Origin: Desulfobacca_B sp046538075
GTDB lineage: Bacteria > Desulfobacterota > Desulfobaccia > Desulfobaccales > Desulfobaccaceae
Reading direction: 5' to 3'
Assembly (NCBI GenBank): GCA_046538075.1
Contig: JBKHJN010000007.1
Location: forward strand, 1 to 64,000
DNA: 64,000 nt
The notes beneath the pieces are model-generated. The model saw nothing but the letters and a program-made list of their open reading frames with translations. It made no database searches and had not been told where the DNA came from. The number at the start of each line of letters is the position of its first letter. Position 1 is the first letter of the stretch. This document shows positions 36,611 through 45,408 of the stretch, one piece after another. A program made the position numbers and the translations under genes.

Positions 36611-37930
36611 TCAAGCCCCGGCCAGGGACAAATCCTCAAGGCGGACCCCCGCCGGACCATAATAAGTTTCCCGCTGGACCCATTCTTGGGATAAGGTAGC
36701 CTGACGAAAGGCCTCGTCCAGCCGGCCGCTAACCGAGCCCCCTTTAATCGGAGTTGCCCGGCCATGGTCAATGACATAGCCGGTGCGGATTTCTCCGGAG
36801 ACGGCTCCGGTGACGGGGTTGGGTTCAAAGGTGGAGAACCTTAATAAATGCAAAATCTTATCTGACCCAAGCATAGCGGCCAGAGGGGTAGTGCCAGGCT
36901 TTACCCTGAGGTTGGCCAGATTGCCGGTGGGGGTAAGCTTCAGATAATCGGCATAGCGTTTATCAGCCAGCACCTGTCGAAAGACATTGTTTTCTATAAA
37001 AGTCAGCGGTTGGAGGGCCAGCCCTTGGGTATCAAAGGGACGGCTGGCCAGGCCGCCGGGGAGCCAGGGGTCGCTGCTTAGGGTCAGCTGATCGCTCTGC
37101 GGTTCGGCGATAACCGGTTCGCCCGGTTTAAGGCGGGACCAACCCTGAAAATGGGCTGCCCCCCCGGCTTGGGCGCTAAAATAGTTAAACAGCGTATCCA
37201 GGGCCTCTTCTCCGAACACCACCGGATAGCGCCCGCTTGGAGGCAAAGCGGCCTGTAAGCTTTCCCGGGCATATTTCCCGTAGCGGCCAGCCATGTCGAT
37301 CAGGTTCAGATCCGAATAAAATCGGGCCCGACGATAGCCCAGGCTTTCGGCTTCCTCGGCTCCTGCCTGGGCCAGTAAGGCAAATTGAACAAAAAGCTCG
37401 GTTTCCTGATATTCCCCTTTGAGGCCCAGGTGGTTAATCAGGCTGATCTGGCGGCACTCGGCAAACACCTCCGCCGAAGCCAGGCTGATGTGGTCTTGAG
37501 CCGCCTGGGCCTGATTCAGGTCGGCCCGCACCTGCCACAGCACCTCCCGGGGCTGGTGGAACCAGGTCTCATCTACCATTTTCAGGTCCTGATACTGTTG
37601 CTCCGGGCCGGGAAGGGTAAAGGGCGGGTTGGCCACCCACTGCGCCCGGGCCTGGGCCTGGGCCAGATCGGCACTCAGATCATCGCCCGGACAGGCGACC
37701 CAGCCGGATTCCCCTAAAACCGGCTGCCCGTCCTTTTCCCGGGCTAAATAAATCTGCACGTGTACGGTGTCGGTTTCCACCCGGCGCAGGGACTCGACCT
37801 CGTCAAAAATCAGATAAAGCTGGTCGCTGTTCTGTCTGACCCGCCGCAATTCCCAGCCATAAAGGTTAGCCTCCTGCAGCAGGCCGGTCAAATTATCGAT
37901 CAGCTCCGAGTTTTCCGGGCACGGTTCCAT
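36611..37930 (-). CDS. TldE/PmbA-like modulator of TldD-type protease
   Basis: A 439-residue protein of the TldD/PmbA family. The C-terminal half has the family segments RPFDTQGLALQPLTFIENN, LKLTPTGNLANLRV and a late IDHGRATPIKGGSVSG. No HExxxH zinc motif is visible, so it is the TldE-type partner rather than the catalytic TldD. TldD/E pairs proteolyse small peptides such as microcin B17 precursor and CcdA. No tldD lies in the window. The start at ATG 37930 is chosen for AGGAG seven bases upstream. It is 41 bases after the HAD gene, last in a four-gene cluster. Confidence 0.78.
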   Translation of the reverse strand: MEPCPENSELIDNLTGLLQEANLYGWELRRVRQNSDQLYLIFDEVESLRRVETDTVHVQIYLAREKDGQPVLGESGWVACPGDDLSADLAQAQARAQWVANPPFTLPGPEQQYQDLKMVDETWFHQPREVLWQVRADLNQAQAAQDHISLASAEVFAECRQISLINHLGLKGEYQETELFVQFALLAQAGAEEAESLGYRRARFYSDLNLIDMAGRYGKYARESLQAALPPSGRYPVVFGEEALDTLFNYFSAQAGGAAHFQGWSRLKPGEPVIAEPQSDQLTLSSDPWLPGGLASRPFDTQGLALQPLTFIENNVFRQVLADKRYADYLKLTPTGNLANLRVKPGTTPLAAMLGSDKILHLLRFSTFEPNPVTGAVSGEIRTGYVIDHGRATPIKGGSVSGRLDEAFRQATLSQEWVQRETYYGPAGVRLEDLSLAGA

Positions 37931-37970
37931 CTTGTTCTCCTGGTTGCTCCTGGGAAGGTTGGAAATCACC

Positions 37971-39065
37971 TCAACTCAGGGCGGCAATGGCCGCGCCCCG
38001 CAGGCGGGCCCGCATGGCCACACTTTGGGAGAGGAGCTGCTCCGGCGGGTTCTTCTCGGCCACATAAATAGCTGTTTGCCGCCCTTTAAGACCATCTGCG
38101 ATGGCCGTAGTCCATTCCGAGGGAAGTCCCAGTTTGGTCAGATCCGCCGGCAGCCCTTGCCGGGCCATTTCCACCACTGCGGCCTCGCCCTGTAGCCTAC
38201 ATAAAGCAGTGATCAGGGCTACCGGCCAGGCCGTGTCAGCGATGATAATGATTTCCGCATTGCTGACGGCATAACGGTTGCCATTGAAGGAAACCGCCAG
38301 GCCGCCCCCGGCCCGGACGGCCTGGAAGGCCTGGACGTCGGTAATGCTGTCCCCGATGTAGATGGCGGCTGCCATCGGCAGTCCGGTCTGAGTCAGACTT
38401 GCTGCCAAAGCTCGGGCTTTCTCGCTTCCCCCGATCGGATTGACTTCCTGATAGATAGCGCCGATTGCCATCTGAGGGATAAGCTCCCAGAAAATTTGAT
38501 CCAAACGGGCGATGGTCATCCGGGTCGGTCCCTCCAGGAGATCATGGTCCTGAACTCCGGTGGGCAGCCGGATTTCCGGCAACGCGGCAATCTCACCGGT
38601 TAATTGCTGCAGATAGCCGGCTTCCCGAGTCGAGAGGGAATAGCGGTCCAGATCCAGTGGGGTGGCAAAAATATGGGCCTGGTCAAATCCAAGCTGGAGT
38701 CCCACCGCCAGTGCAAACTGGCGGTAACTGGTGCTGATTTCAAAAATCGGCAACTCCAGGTGGTGCAGGAAGCGATAAGCCTCCTCGGCTCCCGGCACCA
38801 GTACCATGGTTTTTAAAGAATAATCCAAAATCTGTTGGTTGGTTAAACCATAGGCCTTAAGGAAGGGCAGAATCAGTTTCAGGGTGTTGCCCGCCTTATA
38901 GCCCGGCTTTTTGATGACATCGGCCAGATAATCATCATAGCGGCTGATCTGGGTGAAGAACCGGTCTCCGTGCGGGGGCATGAAATCCCGGCACAATTCA
39001 AAGGCATTGTCATTGAGACAGAGGGGTCCTTCGCAATCAGTGTTTAACTGGATGGCATGCATCAT
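37971..39065 (-). CDS. HAD-superfamily phosphatase-like protein (EhaR-like)
   Basis: A 364-residue soluble protein. HAD motifs can be placed: the nucleophile region NTDCEGP (D10, with Glu instead of Asp at +2), the motif II STSYRQFA, a Lys in GGSEKARAL, and motif IV YIGDSITDVQAF. A large insertion between motifs I and II carries a cap domain. It resembles the HAD-like proteins called EhaR in methanogens, as far as I can recall, but the substrate is unknown. It overlaps the formyltransferase-like gene by four bases. Confidence 0.7.
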   Translation of the reverse strand: MMHAIQLNTDCEGPLCLNDNAFELCRDFMPPHGDRFFTQISRYDDYLADVIKKPGYKAGNTLKLILPFLKAYGLTNQQILDYSLKTMVLVPGAEEAYRFLHHLELPIFEISTSYRQFALAVGLQLGFDQAHIFATPLDLDRYSLSTREAGYLQQLTGEIAALPEIRLPTGVQDHDLLEGPTRMTIARLDQIFWELIPQMAIGAIYQEVNPIGGSEKARALAASLTQTGLPMAAAIYIGDSITDVQAFQAVRAGGGLAVSFNGNRYAVSNAEIIIIADTAWPVALITALCRLQGEAAVVEMARQGLPADLTKLGLPSEWTTAIADGLKGRQTAIYVAEKNPPEQLLSQSVAMRARLRGAAIAALS

Positions 39066-39889
39066 TGGTATAAACGGCCGGCCAGGTAGACCTCCACCTG
39101 ATCAGTAATACAGATGCCTTGTGGCCTTAACTTCCCCTGGGCCAGGACTCCCTGCGGAGTCAGCACCAGCCGACCCTCGGCCAGATTCTTCAAAGTCAAT
39201 AGGATCAGCGGGAATTCCCGCTTCAGTTCTTCGGCCCGGAGCCGGGCAAATAGCGGCTCCGCCTCTCCCTCCCGGTGAACAATTTCTTTCAGACTTTGCA
39301 GTTGCCGTTTTTTACGAAACTGCTGCCACAAAGGAGCAAATTCCGGGCCGGTAAGGTCAAAATGACAATAAGTGACCGGCGGCCCGCGATCCAATTCCGG
39401 AGTGGCCAAATGCATCATAGCCCCGGCTTCCCGAGCCTCATGGGCGATAAGCTCCCACATCACCTGCTGCCAGGTGCCGGTGGGACCGCCGGGAACGGCG
39501 GGGTGCAGATTGAGGCATAAAAAGGTCGAACATAATTTAGGGCTTAGGACCAGCATGTAGCCGGCCAGGACCACTATCTGAGCCTGGTAGCCCTGCACCC
39601 GCTCGATGACCGCCTGGTCAAAGGCAGCGCGGCCTTTGTTGACCTCCGGGGCCCGGGTGCGGATTTTTTCTCGCAGACTCCGGGAGGAATAGGTGACCAG
39701 CGGCAGGTGCCGCGCCGCGACCGCGGCCTGAAACCGATCGGAAGCCGGGGTTTCCCCGGGTTCCCGGTCACAAAAGACATAAGCGATCTGCCCGGGAATG
39801 AATCCGGAGGCTATCCGGTCATGGGCGGCTGCCAATAAATCAATGGCGACCTGATCCCGGCCACTGGAAAACCAGCCAAAGGACAACAT
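39062..39889 (-). CDS. PurN-like formyltransferase-family protein
   Basis: A 275-residue protein related to glycinamide ribonucleotide formyltransferase. MLSFGWFSSGRD aligns with the phosphate loop, VLAGYMLVLSPKL with LAGYMRILS, and LNLHPAVPGGPTGTW with the NIHPSLLP motif holding the catalytic Asn and His; the third catalytic residue, Asp, is in ELDRGPPV. An extra C-terminal part of about 90 residues is not seen in PurN. The start overlaps the kinase stop by one base (TAATG); a longer frame to 40039 lies inside the kinase gene. The substrate may be other than GAR. Confidence 0.75.
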   Translation of the reverse strand: MLSFGWFSSGRDQVAIDLLAAAHDRIASGFIPGQIAYVFCDREPGETPASDRFQAAVAARHLPLVTYSSRSLREKIRTRAPEVNKGRAAFDQAVIERVQGYQAQIVVLAGYMLVLSPKLCSTFLCLNLHPAVPGGPTGTWQQVMWELIAHEAREAGAMMHLATPELDRGPPVTYCHFDLTGPEFAPLWQQFRKKRQLQSLKEIVHREGEAEPLFARLRAEELKREFPLILLTLKNLAEGRLVLTPQGVLAQGKLRPQGICITDQVEVYLAGRLYQ

Positions 39890-40857
39890 TATTTTCTCAG
39901 GGCTGCTAATTGCTGATGCAGGAAGGCCGAGCCGGAATAGCTGGCCCGTCCGGGGCCGGCCAGACTGGCCGCCGCCGCTCGGTTGGCCAGGCTCAGGGCG
40001 GCCTTGGGTTCCAGACCGGCCAACCGACCTGCCAGCCAACCGGCGGCAAAAACATCCCCTGCTCCCAAGGTATCTACTACAGTGGCCGTGCTTTCAGCCG
40101 GGGCTTCGATGATCCCCGTCGGAGAGATCAGCCGCGCCCCCCGGGGCCCCAATTTAATGATCACGGTCTTTGGGGCCCAGTCCGGCCAGCTAAACGGGTC
40201 GCCGCCAATCTGGCGCCATTCCGGTTCGGTGACCAGCAGCGTCTCGGTCCTGGCCAAGAGCGGCGCCAGCGCCAACCGTCCCCGCCGGGTGTAAAGCTCG
40301 CCTGGGTCTAAACTGGTATGGGGGCCGTCCTTCAGACGGTTGGCCAAGTCAATCTGCACTTTTAAGGGCTGTTCGCCCACAAAGGAAGTTAAGTGCAGAA
40401 ACTGACTCTTTTTAATTAAGCTTAGCGGCAGATCAGCCGGTTGCAAAAGATCGTTAGTATTGGGAGCGACCAGGATAGTCCGTTCTCCGCTTTGGTCTAC
40501 CAGGATATAAGCCCGGCCGCTGGTTCCCTGGCGTATTACCTGGCAATCTACTCCGGCCAGGCTGTCGAACAGGAAATCCCCGTCGTCATCTTCTCCTATC
40601 CGGCCTGCCAGGGCTACGGGCAGGCCCCAGCGGGCCAGGGCGCAGGCTGTATTGGCCGCTTGCCCGCCGCCGCTGCGTCCGGTGATCAAGGCTTCCTTGG
40701 CCAACCAGGCCTGCAATTCGTCTTCCTGAATTGGGGTCAGGGCATATTCTCCACCGGCTTGCAGTTCCGGGACTACTTGCGTAAAGGGCTGCAGGTTCTC
40801 GACCCGATAAAGCCGATCGACATTTATGGCCCCCAGACAGACCACCGCGGCCTTCAT
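39889..40857 (-). CDS. PfkB-family carbohydrate/nucleoside kinase
   Basis: A 322-residue ribokinase-fold kinase. The N-terminal PfkB signature is GGQAANTACALARWG and the C-terminal one, with the catalytic Asp, is VDTLGAGDVFAAGWLAG. The substrate cannot be predicted: sugar, nucleoside or sugar-phosphate are all possible. It is the first gene of the overlapping cluster kinase, formyltransferase-like, HAD, TldE-like. The upstream region shows TTGACC but no convincing -10 element. Confidence 0.88.
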   Translation of the reverse strand: MKAAVVCLGAINVDRLYRVENLQPFTQVVPELQAGGEYALTPIQEDELQAWLAKEALITGRSGGGQAANTACALARWGLPVALAGRIGEDDDGDFLFDSLAGVDCQVIRQGTSGRAYILVDQSGERTILVAPNTNDLLQPADLPLSLIKKSQFLHLTSFVGEQPLKVQIDLANRLKDGPHTSLDPGELYTRRGRLALAPLLARTETLLVTEPEWRQIGGDPFSWPDWAPKTVIIKLGPRGARLISPTGIIEAPAESTATVVDTLGAGDVFAAGWLAGRLAGLEPKAALSLANRAAAASLAGPGRASYSGSAFLHQQLAALRK

Positions 40858-40970
40858 ATTGGTAGCCTAACAAGAATCGCCCCCGGGGTCAATTGATTTT
40901 CCGTGTCTTGCAAGGCAGCGGCAAGACATAAAAAAGCTGCCAGGCGCCGCCCTAATTAGCTGGGGTTGCT

Positions 40971-41000
40971 GGTCTGATCAGACCGCCAGCGGCGATCGCC
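40971..41000. promoter_or_regulatory. Pair of perfect palindromes, possible operator
   Basis: GGTCTGATCAGACC (14 bases, 40971-40984) is followed six bases later by GGCGATCGCC (10 bases, 40991-41000). Both are perfectly self-complementary. They sit about 110 bases upstream of the PfkB kinase gene cluster. Confidence 0.4.
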
Positions 41001-41427
41001 CCCCGGTTAGCAAGGCATGAGTATATATCTATTGTAAGAGGAAAAAGGCAAAACCGCCATAAAGCACCCATGATGGTATTTTTAAGGTTGAATCTCTCGT
41101 TTTGAGAGAAAAGCCATAATCTGGGATTATTCATTGTCAAAATGAGAGGAAACTTGTTGATTTGGTTCAAACCTGGCAACCCTTTATTCCGCCGGAGCAG
41201 GCAGGATCGTCTATAAGATATTGGTTTTAAACGAATATATGTACTACTTAGCAAAAGCTTCTGCCTGCCAAGCGATCTTTTGGCTTTTTGACCTTAGTTA
41301 TCAAACCAGTAGTATGGCAATTACCAGGGCGGGATAGAACATTACCATTGGTTAATTAATTACCAGAAAGTAAAAATATGCAATTTAGCTCTGAAAAAGA
41401 CTTGAAAAATCGCCTTATCTCTGCTAA

Positions 41428-41436
41428 TGGTATAAA
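41428..41436 (+). promoter_or_regulatory. Extended -10 promoter
   Basis: TGGTATAAA is an extended -10 element (TGn followed by a five-of-six TATAAT match) about 40 bases upstream of the zinc-ribbon gene, with ribosome binding site AAAGGAG in between. No -35 match at the right distance. Confidence 0.45.
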
Positions 41437-41476
41437 CTTAATCAGATAGGGGAGTTAACTATAAAGGAGAATCATT

Positions 41477-41869
41477 ATGGGGCTTTTGTTGATCTGCCCG
41501 CAATGTCAGGCCAAAGTAGGGATACACTTGCAAACCTGCCCTCAATGTGGGGCTAATCTGAAAAATCTTCCTCCAGAGCAGCGCCGTTATTTTCTGGGGC
41601 AGGTGGAGGAGGTCACGGCGGCAGCCCCAGAAGAAAAGGAGAGCCCCGAGGTACAGCCAGCAGTGGAGTTAGCTGCAGAGCCAGCCGAAGCGGAACCCTC
41701 GGCTCTGGAGACCCCGCCGGAGGCCCCTTCGGTGGAAGAAAGCAAAGCCCCGAAGGCGGAAGCCAAAAAGAAGACCGAGGCCAAGGAAGCAGCAGAAAAA
41801 ACCGAAAAAGAGCCGAAAAAAAAGAAGCGCCCCCGAAAGAAGAAAAAAACTGCCAACGATACTGAATAG
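41477..41869 (+). CDS. Zinc-ribbon protein with Glu/Lys-rich tail
   Basis: A 130-residue protein. The N-terminus has a four-cysteine zinc ribbon, CPQCQAKVGIHLQTCPQCG (residues 7-25). From about residue 45 the sequence is low complexity: first Glu, Pro and Ala-rich, then Lys-rich (KKKKRPRKKKK). The charge therefore switches from acidic to strongly basic along the chain, which suggests nucleic-acid or protein binding by a disordered tail. No known family. AAAGGAG precedes the ATG. Confidence 0.7.
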   Translation: MGLLLICPQCQAKVGIHLQTCPQCGANLKNLPPEQRRYFLGQVEEVTAAAPEEKESPEVQPAVELAAEPAEAEPSALETPPEAPSVEESKAPKAEAKKKTEAKEAAEKTEKEPKKKKRPRKKKKTANDTE

Positions 41870-41907
41870 GCCGATGAGTTACAGAAGGACAAGGGAAACT
41901 TTTGCTT

Positions 41908-41938
41908 GCCTTAATTAACGGTGGGGACTGATTAAGGC
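41908..41938. terminator. Inverted repeat between convergent genes
   Basis: GCCTTAAT (41908-41915) pairs perfectly with ATTAAGGC (41931-41938) around 15 bases, followed by only TTT on the plus strand. A likely weak terminator for the zinc-ribbon gene and/or the convergent phosphorylase gene. Confidence 0.45.
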
Positions 41939-42032
41939 TTTGCTCCAAGGGCGGGTCAATTCCGGTTTGATAGCCCGGGAAAACCTCTCATTAAGGCTGT
42001 GGCTCAACATTATAAGGAAAGGGCGATTAAAA

Positions 42033-42878
42033 TTAGGGTGACAGTCTCTCCAGGACGCCGACCAGGAGGCGGACGGCTTGCGGCTCTGCATCCTGAACTA
42101 CCCGGATGACCTCTTCCACGGAGATCGGGGCCATGGCATCAGGTAAGTTGACATTAGCGATCACTGAAAGCCCTAAAATGCGCATTCCGGCATGGACGGC
42201 GACAATCGCTTCGGGAACGCTCGACATCCCTACCGCATCGGCCCCGATCAGCCTCAGAAATCGGGTTTCTGCCGGGGTTTCCAGACTGGGACCCTTGACC
42301 GCTACATAGATCCCCTGTCGCAGCACCAATCCTTGCTCTAAAGCCACCTGTTCCGCCAGGTTCCGCAATTGCCGGTCATAGACGGCACTAAGATCCGGGA
42401 AACGGGGCCCCCAGTTGTCGACATTTTCCCCTGCCAGCGGATTATCTCCGATAAGATTGATGTGATCAGTGATCAACATCAAATCTCCGGTCCGGAACAA
42501 GGGATTGAGGCCTCCTGCCGCATTGGTAATAACGATCAGCTTCACGCCCAAGGCCGCCATGACCCGAACCGGAAAGGTTACCTGAAGTAAAGAATAACCT
42601 TCATAGGCGTGAAAGCGGCCCTGAAACCCTAAAAGGACTTTTCCTCCCAAATTGCCGCTGATCAGGCGCCCCTGATGACTGGGACTGGTAGCTGGCGGAA
42701 AATGTGGGATTTCCGAAAAGGCTAGACTGAGCGGTTCGCTCAAATACTGGGTCAGACCGCCATGGCCGGTCCCTAGAATAATTCCTACCTGAGGGCGAAC
42801 CGTCAGCCGGGTTTTCAGAAACGCCGCGCTCTCTTCAACCTGGTGTTGATAGATTTTCATGGGCTGGCTGAGGTCCAA
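42033..42878 (-). CDS. Purine nucleoside phosphorylase
   Basis: A 281-residue enzyme of the trimeric PNP/MTAP family, splitting purine nucleosides with phosphate for salvage. Recognisable parts are ILGTGHGGL (phosphate site, usually GSGLG), VTFPVRVMAALGV, VITNAAGGLNP and VGMSSVPEAIVAVHAGM (substrate-binding Met and Ser region). The start is probably the TTG at 42878, with AAAGGAG seven bases upstream; the ATG six codons in (42860) is too far from that site. Methylthioadenosine phosphorylase is possible but the VGMS segment fits PNP. Confidence 0.9.
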   Translation of the reverse strand: MDLSQPMKIYQHQVEESAAFLKTRLTVRPQVGIILGTGHGGLTQYLSEPLSLAFSEIPHFPPATSPSHQGRLISGNLGGKVLLGFQGRFHAYEGYSLLQVTFPVRVMAALGVKLIVITNAAGGLNPLFRTGDLMLITDHINLIGDNPLAGENVDNWGPRFPDLSAVYDRQLRNLAEQVALEQGLVLRQGIYVAVKGPSLETPAETRFLRLIGADAVGMSSVPEAIVAVHAGMRILGLSVIANVNLPDAMAPISVEEVIRVVQDAEPQAVRLLVGVLERLSP

Positions 42879-43185
42879 GGTCTTTCTCCTTTCTGGCCTT
42901 CCTATTCCTTATGGAGATGATTACCGCCGGGTGTGTCGGCAGCGAAGATAATGAAAAATTTCTGGGCATTTGCTAAAAATTCTGTTATTATTTGAATAGA
43001 TAAAGTGACTTCTTCCGGCTGTCGATCCTTTTGGATAATGGCCCGGTCCTGGTTGGGATGAAGACCAATCCACTAGTAAATAAAGCCGAAAGGGTCTTAA
43101 CGGTTATTGTCTGGTTAGTTTTACAGATTTTTGATGTTAAGCAAAATCAAAATAATTACCAGAACCGAAGATAGAGAAAAAAATC
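42879..43185. other. Intergenic region between divergent genes
   Basis: 307 bases, AT-rich toward the right. It should hold promoters for both the phosphorylase gene (-) and the DUF134 gene (+), but I see no clear -35/-10 pair, RNA gene or coding frame. Confidence 0.5.
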
Positions 43186-43605
43186 ATGGCCCGACCAAGA
43201 AAATCTCGCTGGGTGGAGAGCGAACCGAACATCACTTTCTTCAAGCCCAAGGGCATTCCGCTGCGCGGTTTGGAACAGGTGGTAATTAGTATTGATGAAC
43301 TGGAGGCCTTGCGCCTGGCCGATTATTTGGGACTGAGTCAGGAAGAGGTGGCCCATGGATTAAACGTCTCCCGCCCGACGGTAACCCGGATGCTGGCTCG
43401 AGCCCATCAAGCTATAGCCGATGCCCTGGTCCATGGTAAAGCCATAAAGATTGAAGGCGGGGATTACACCATCGCCAAAGACCGATTTTTCTGTCAGGAC
43501 TGTGCCCATACCTGGATTTCTCCTGCCGGTGAAAACCAGCCAAGCTCCTGTCCACAATGTCAGGGGGAGGCCATTCAGCCTCTGCAGCGCAATACTGCCC
43601 CTTGA
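43186..43605 (+). CDS. DUF134 DNA-binding protein
   Basis: A 139-residue predicted regulator. It starts MARPRKSRWV and contains VVISIDELEALRLADYLGLSQEE followed by a helix-turn-helix LNVSRPTVTRMLARAHQAIADAL, the DUF134 pattern (sigma-70 region 4-like). The C-terminus adds a zinc ribbon, CQDCAHTW and SCPQCQG, not always present in the family. It is often linked to metal or MoFe-cluster genes in anaerobes; no such gene is next to it here. Confidence 0.85.
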   Translation: MARPRKSRWVESEPNITFFKPKGIPLRGLEQVVISIDELEALRLADYLGLSQEEVAHGLNVSRPTVTRMLARAHQAIADALVHGKAIKIEGGDYTIAKDRFFCQDCAHTWISPAGENQPSSCPQCQGEAIQPLQRNTAP

Positions 43606-43700
43606 TTTACCCCGAGTGGTTATCTTAGCAGGGTTCAGGATCTGGTTGGTTTGTCTATACTTTTCCCATCAAAGTTAGAAGCTGGAGTGCGGAGCGGAAA

Positions 43701-44744
43701 ATGTCTGAGTCCATGACCTACCGAGAAGCTGGGGTCGATATCGATAAGGCCGATAGCTTTATTAAAGGCATCAAAGCCATGGTAAAATCTACCTATCGTA
43801 CCGGGGTTATCGGCGATATCGGCGGGTTCGGGGGCTTTTTCCATCTGGATCGAGAAAAGTATCGCCATCCCATCCTGGTTTCGGCTACCGATGGCGTCGG
43901 CACCAAGCTCAAGGTTGCTGCCTTGATGAACAAGCATGATACCATTGGCCTTGATCTGGTGGCTATGTGCGTCAATGACATCATTGTCCACGGGGCCACC
44001 CCACTGTTTTTTTTAGATTATCTGGCCATGGGACGTCTTGATCCGGAAGTGGCGACCCAGGTTATCAAGGGGATCACCGATGGTTGCCTGCAGGCCCGCT
44101 GTGCCCTGATCGGCGGTGAAACCGCGGAGATGCCGGGTATTTATCAGGATCCGGACTATGATTTAGCCGGATTCGTGGTGGGGGTAGTGGAACAAGAACG
44201 GCTGCTGGATGGGTCGGAGATTGCGGTGGGACACCGCCTGGTGGGTATTGCCTCCAGTGGCCTGCATGCCAATGGCTTTTCCCTGGTGCGCAAGGTCTTA
44301 TTAGAATCCGGCCACTACAGCGTCTGGGACGAACTCCCGGAACTGGGAGGGCCGCTGGGCCAGGAGCTTCTCAAGCCTACCCGGATTTATGTCGAAACCA
44401 TCCTGCATCTCCTCCGGGATTTCCGGATCGCCGGTCTGGCTCATATTACCGGCGGGGGCCTGACGGACAACATTCCGCGGATTTTACCAAAGTCTTGCCA
44501 GGCGGTAATTTATCCGGACCAATGGCCCAGACCGCCTATTTTTGACTTAATTCAACAGCAAGGCCAGATCCCAGACTCGGAAATGCGGCAGACCTTTAAC
44601 AACGGCATCGGGATGGTCTTAGTGATTTCTGAGGAATTGCACTCCGAGATCCTGCAACGACTACAAGCGGTGGACGAGCAGGCCTTTGTGATCGGCGAAA
44701 TAGTGGCCCGCAATCCCGAGGACCCGCCCCTGGTCTACCTCTGA
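43701..44744 (+). CDS. purM: Phosphoribosylformylglycinamidine cyclo-ligase
   Basis: A 347-residue enzyme of purine synthesis that closes the imidazole ring with ATP (AIR synthetase). Motifs are YREAGVDIDKAD at the N-terminus, LVSATDGVGTKLKVA, CVNDIIVHGATPLFFLDY and ALIGGETAEMPGIY, all typical of PurM. GGAGCGGAAA precedes the ATG; a second ATG four codons in (MTYREAG) is also possible. Confidence 0.97.
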   Translation: MSESMTYREAGVDIDKADSFIKGIKAMVKSTYRTGVIGDIGGFGGFFHLDREKYRHPILVSATDGVGTKLKVAALMNKHDTIGLDLVAMCVNDIIVHGATPLFFLDYLAMGRLDPEVATQVIKGITDGCLQARCALIGGETAEMPGIYQDPDYDLAGFVVGVVEQERLLDGSEIAVGHRLVGIASSGLHANGFSLVRKVLLESGHYSVWDELPELGGPLGQELLKPTRIYVETILHLLRDFRIAGLAHITGGGLTDNIPRILPKSCQAVIYPDQWPRPPIFDLIQQQGQIPDSEMRQTFNNGIGMVLVISEELHSEILQRLQAVDEQAFVIGEIVARNPEDPPLVYL

Positions 44745-44752
44745 GGCTGACA

Positions 44753-45205
44753 GTGATAGTAATCAGCGCCTGTCTGGTGGGTATTCCCTGCCGCTATGAC
44801 GGTGGCCACTGTTATTCCTCGGTCTTGACCCACCATTTGCGCCAGACTCCGTTTTTGACACTGTGTCCCGAGGTTCTGGGGGGCCTGCCGATACCCCGGC
44901 CGCCGGCAGAATTGACCGGCGGCAATGGCTTTGATGTCCTGGCCGGCCGGGCTTCGCTGATAAATGACCAAGGACAGGACGTTACCCGCCAGTTTCTGGA
45001 GGGGGCATGCCGGTCTCTGACCCTGGTCCGTGGCCTCAGTCCACCGGTCTGTTATTTAAAGGCCCGCAGCCCCTCTTGTGGGTGGAGTGAGCCGGGAAAG
45101 CTCAATGGCGTAGTCGGAGTGTTTGCCGCGCTGTTAATTCAGGAGGGATACCGAGTCATTGCAGCCGAAGCGGATTGTCGGAAACATAATGGTGAATTGC
45201 TTTAG
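44753..45205 (+). CDS. DUF523 family protein
   Basis: A 150-residue protein with the DUF523 signatures SACLVGIPCRYDG, LCPEVLGGLPIPRPPAE and LKARSPSCG. The conserved Cys residues suggest metal or cluster binding; function is unknown. The start is GTG at 44753 with GAGG six bases upstream, eight bases after purM, so it is probably in the same transcript. Confidence 0.88.
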   Translation: MIVISACLVGIPCRYDGGHCYSSVLTHHLRQTPFLTLCPEVLGGLPIPRPPAELTGGNGFDVLAGRASLINDQGQDVTRQFLEGACRSLTLVRGLSPPVCYLKARSPSCGWSEPGKLNGVVGVFAALLIQEGYRVIAAEADCRKHNGELL

Positions 45206-45408
45206 TGGTGCAGCAAGGAAGACCTTAGAGGCGTCAGGCCCGAAACTCTCCGTCGCCGCCGATCTCTACTTTCGATCCGCACCAGTGGAATAACTTAAGT
45301 GATAATTTTATAATTCAGCCTTGAGACAGACGAGCTTCAGCGTTCCTTGCTCCAGGTTCTCCCCCAACCCCAGAGACAACGCAGGCCATCGATAAACCCG
45401 TTGGCTAT

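Larger units (their letters stand above)
40858..41476. other. Intergenic region with palindromes, no gene
   Basis: About 620 bases between divergent genes. It holds two adjacent perfect palindromes at 40971-40984 and 40991-41000 and an extended -10 promoter near its right end. No credible coding frame is seen; the one open frame (40952-41254) has no supporting features. Confidence 0.6.

Noticed and set aside
41040..41100. Possible cyclic-di-GMP riboswitch: GGCAAAACC near 41047
   Set aside because: The downstream GACGCAAAGCC core and the second stem of the GEMM-I fold are missing.
40952..41254. 100-codon minus-strand frame upstream of the kinase cluster
   Set aside because: It runs through both palindromes and has unusual composition; no ribosome binding site or known domain.
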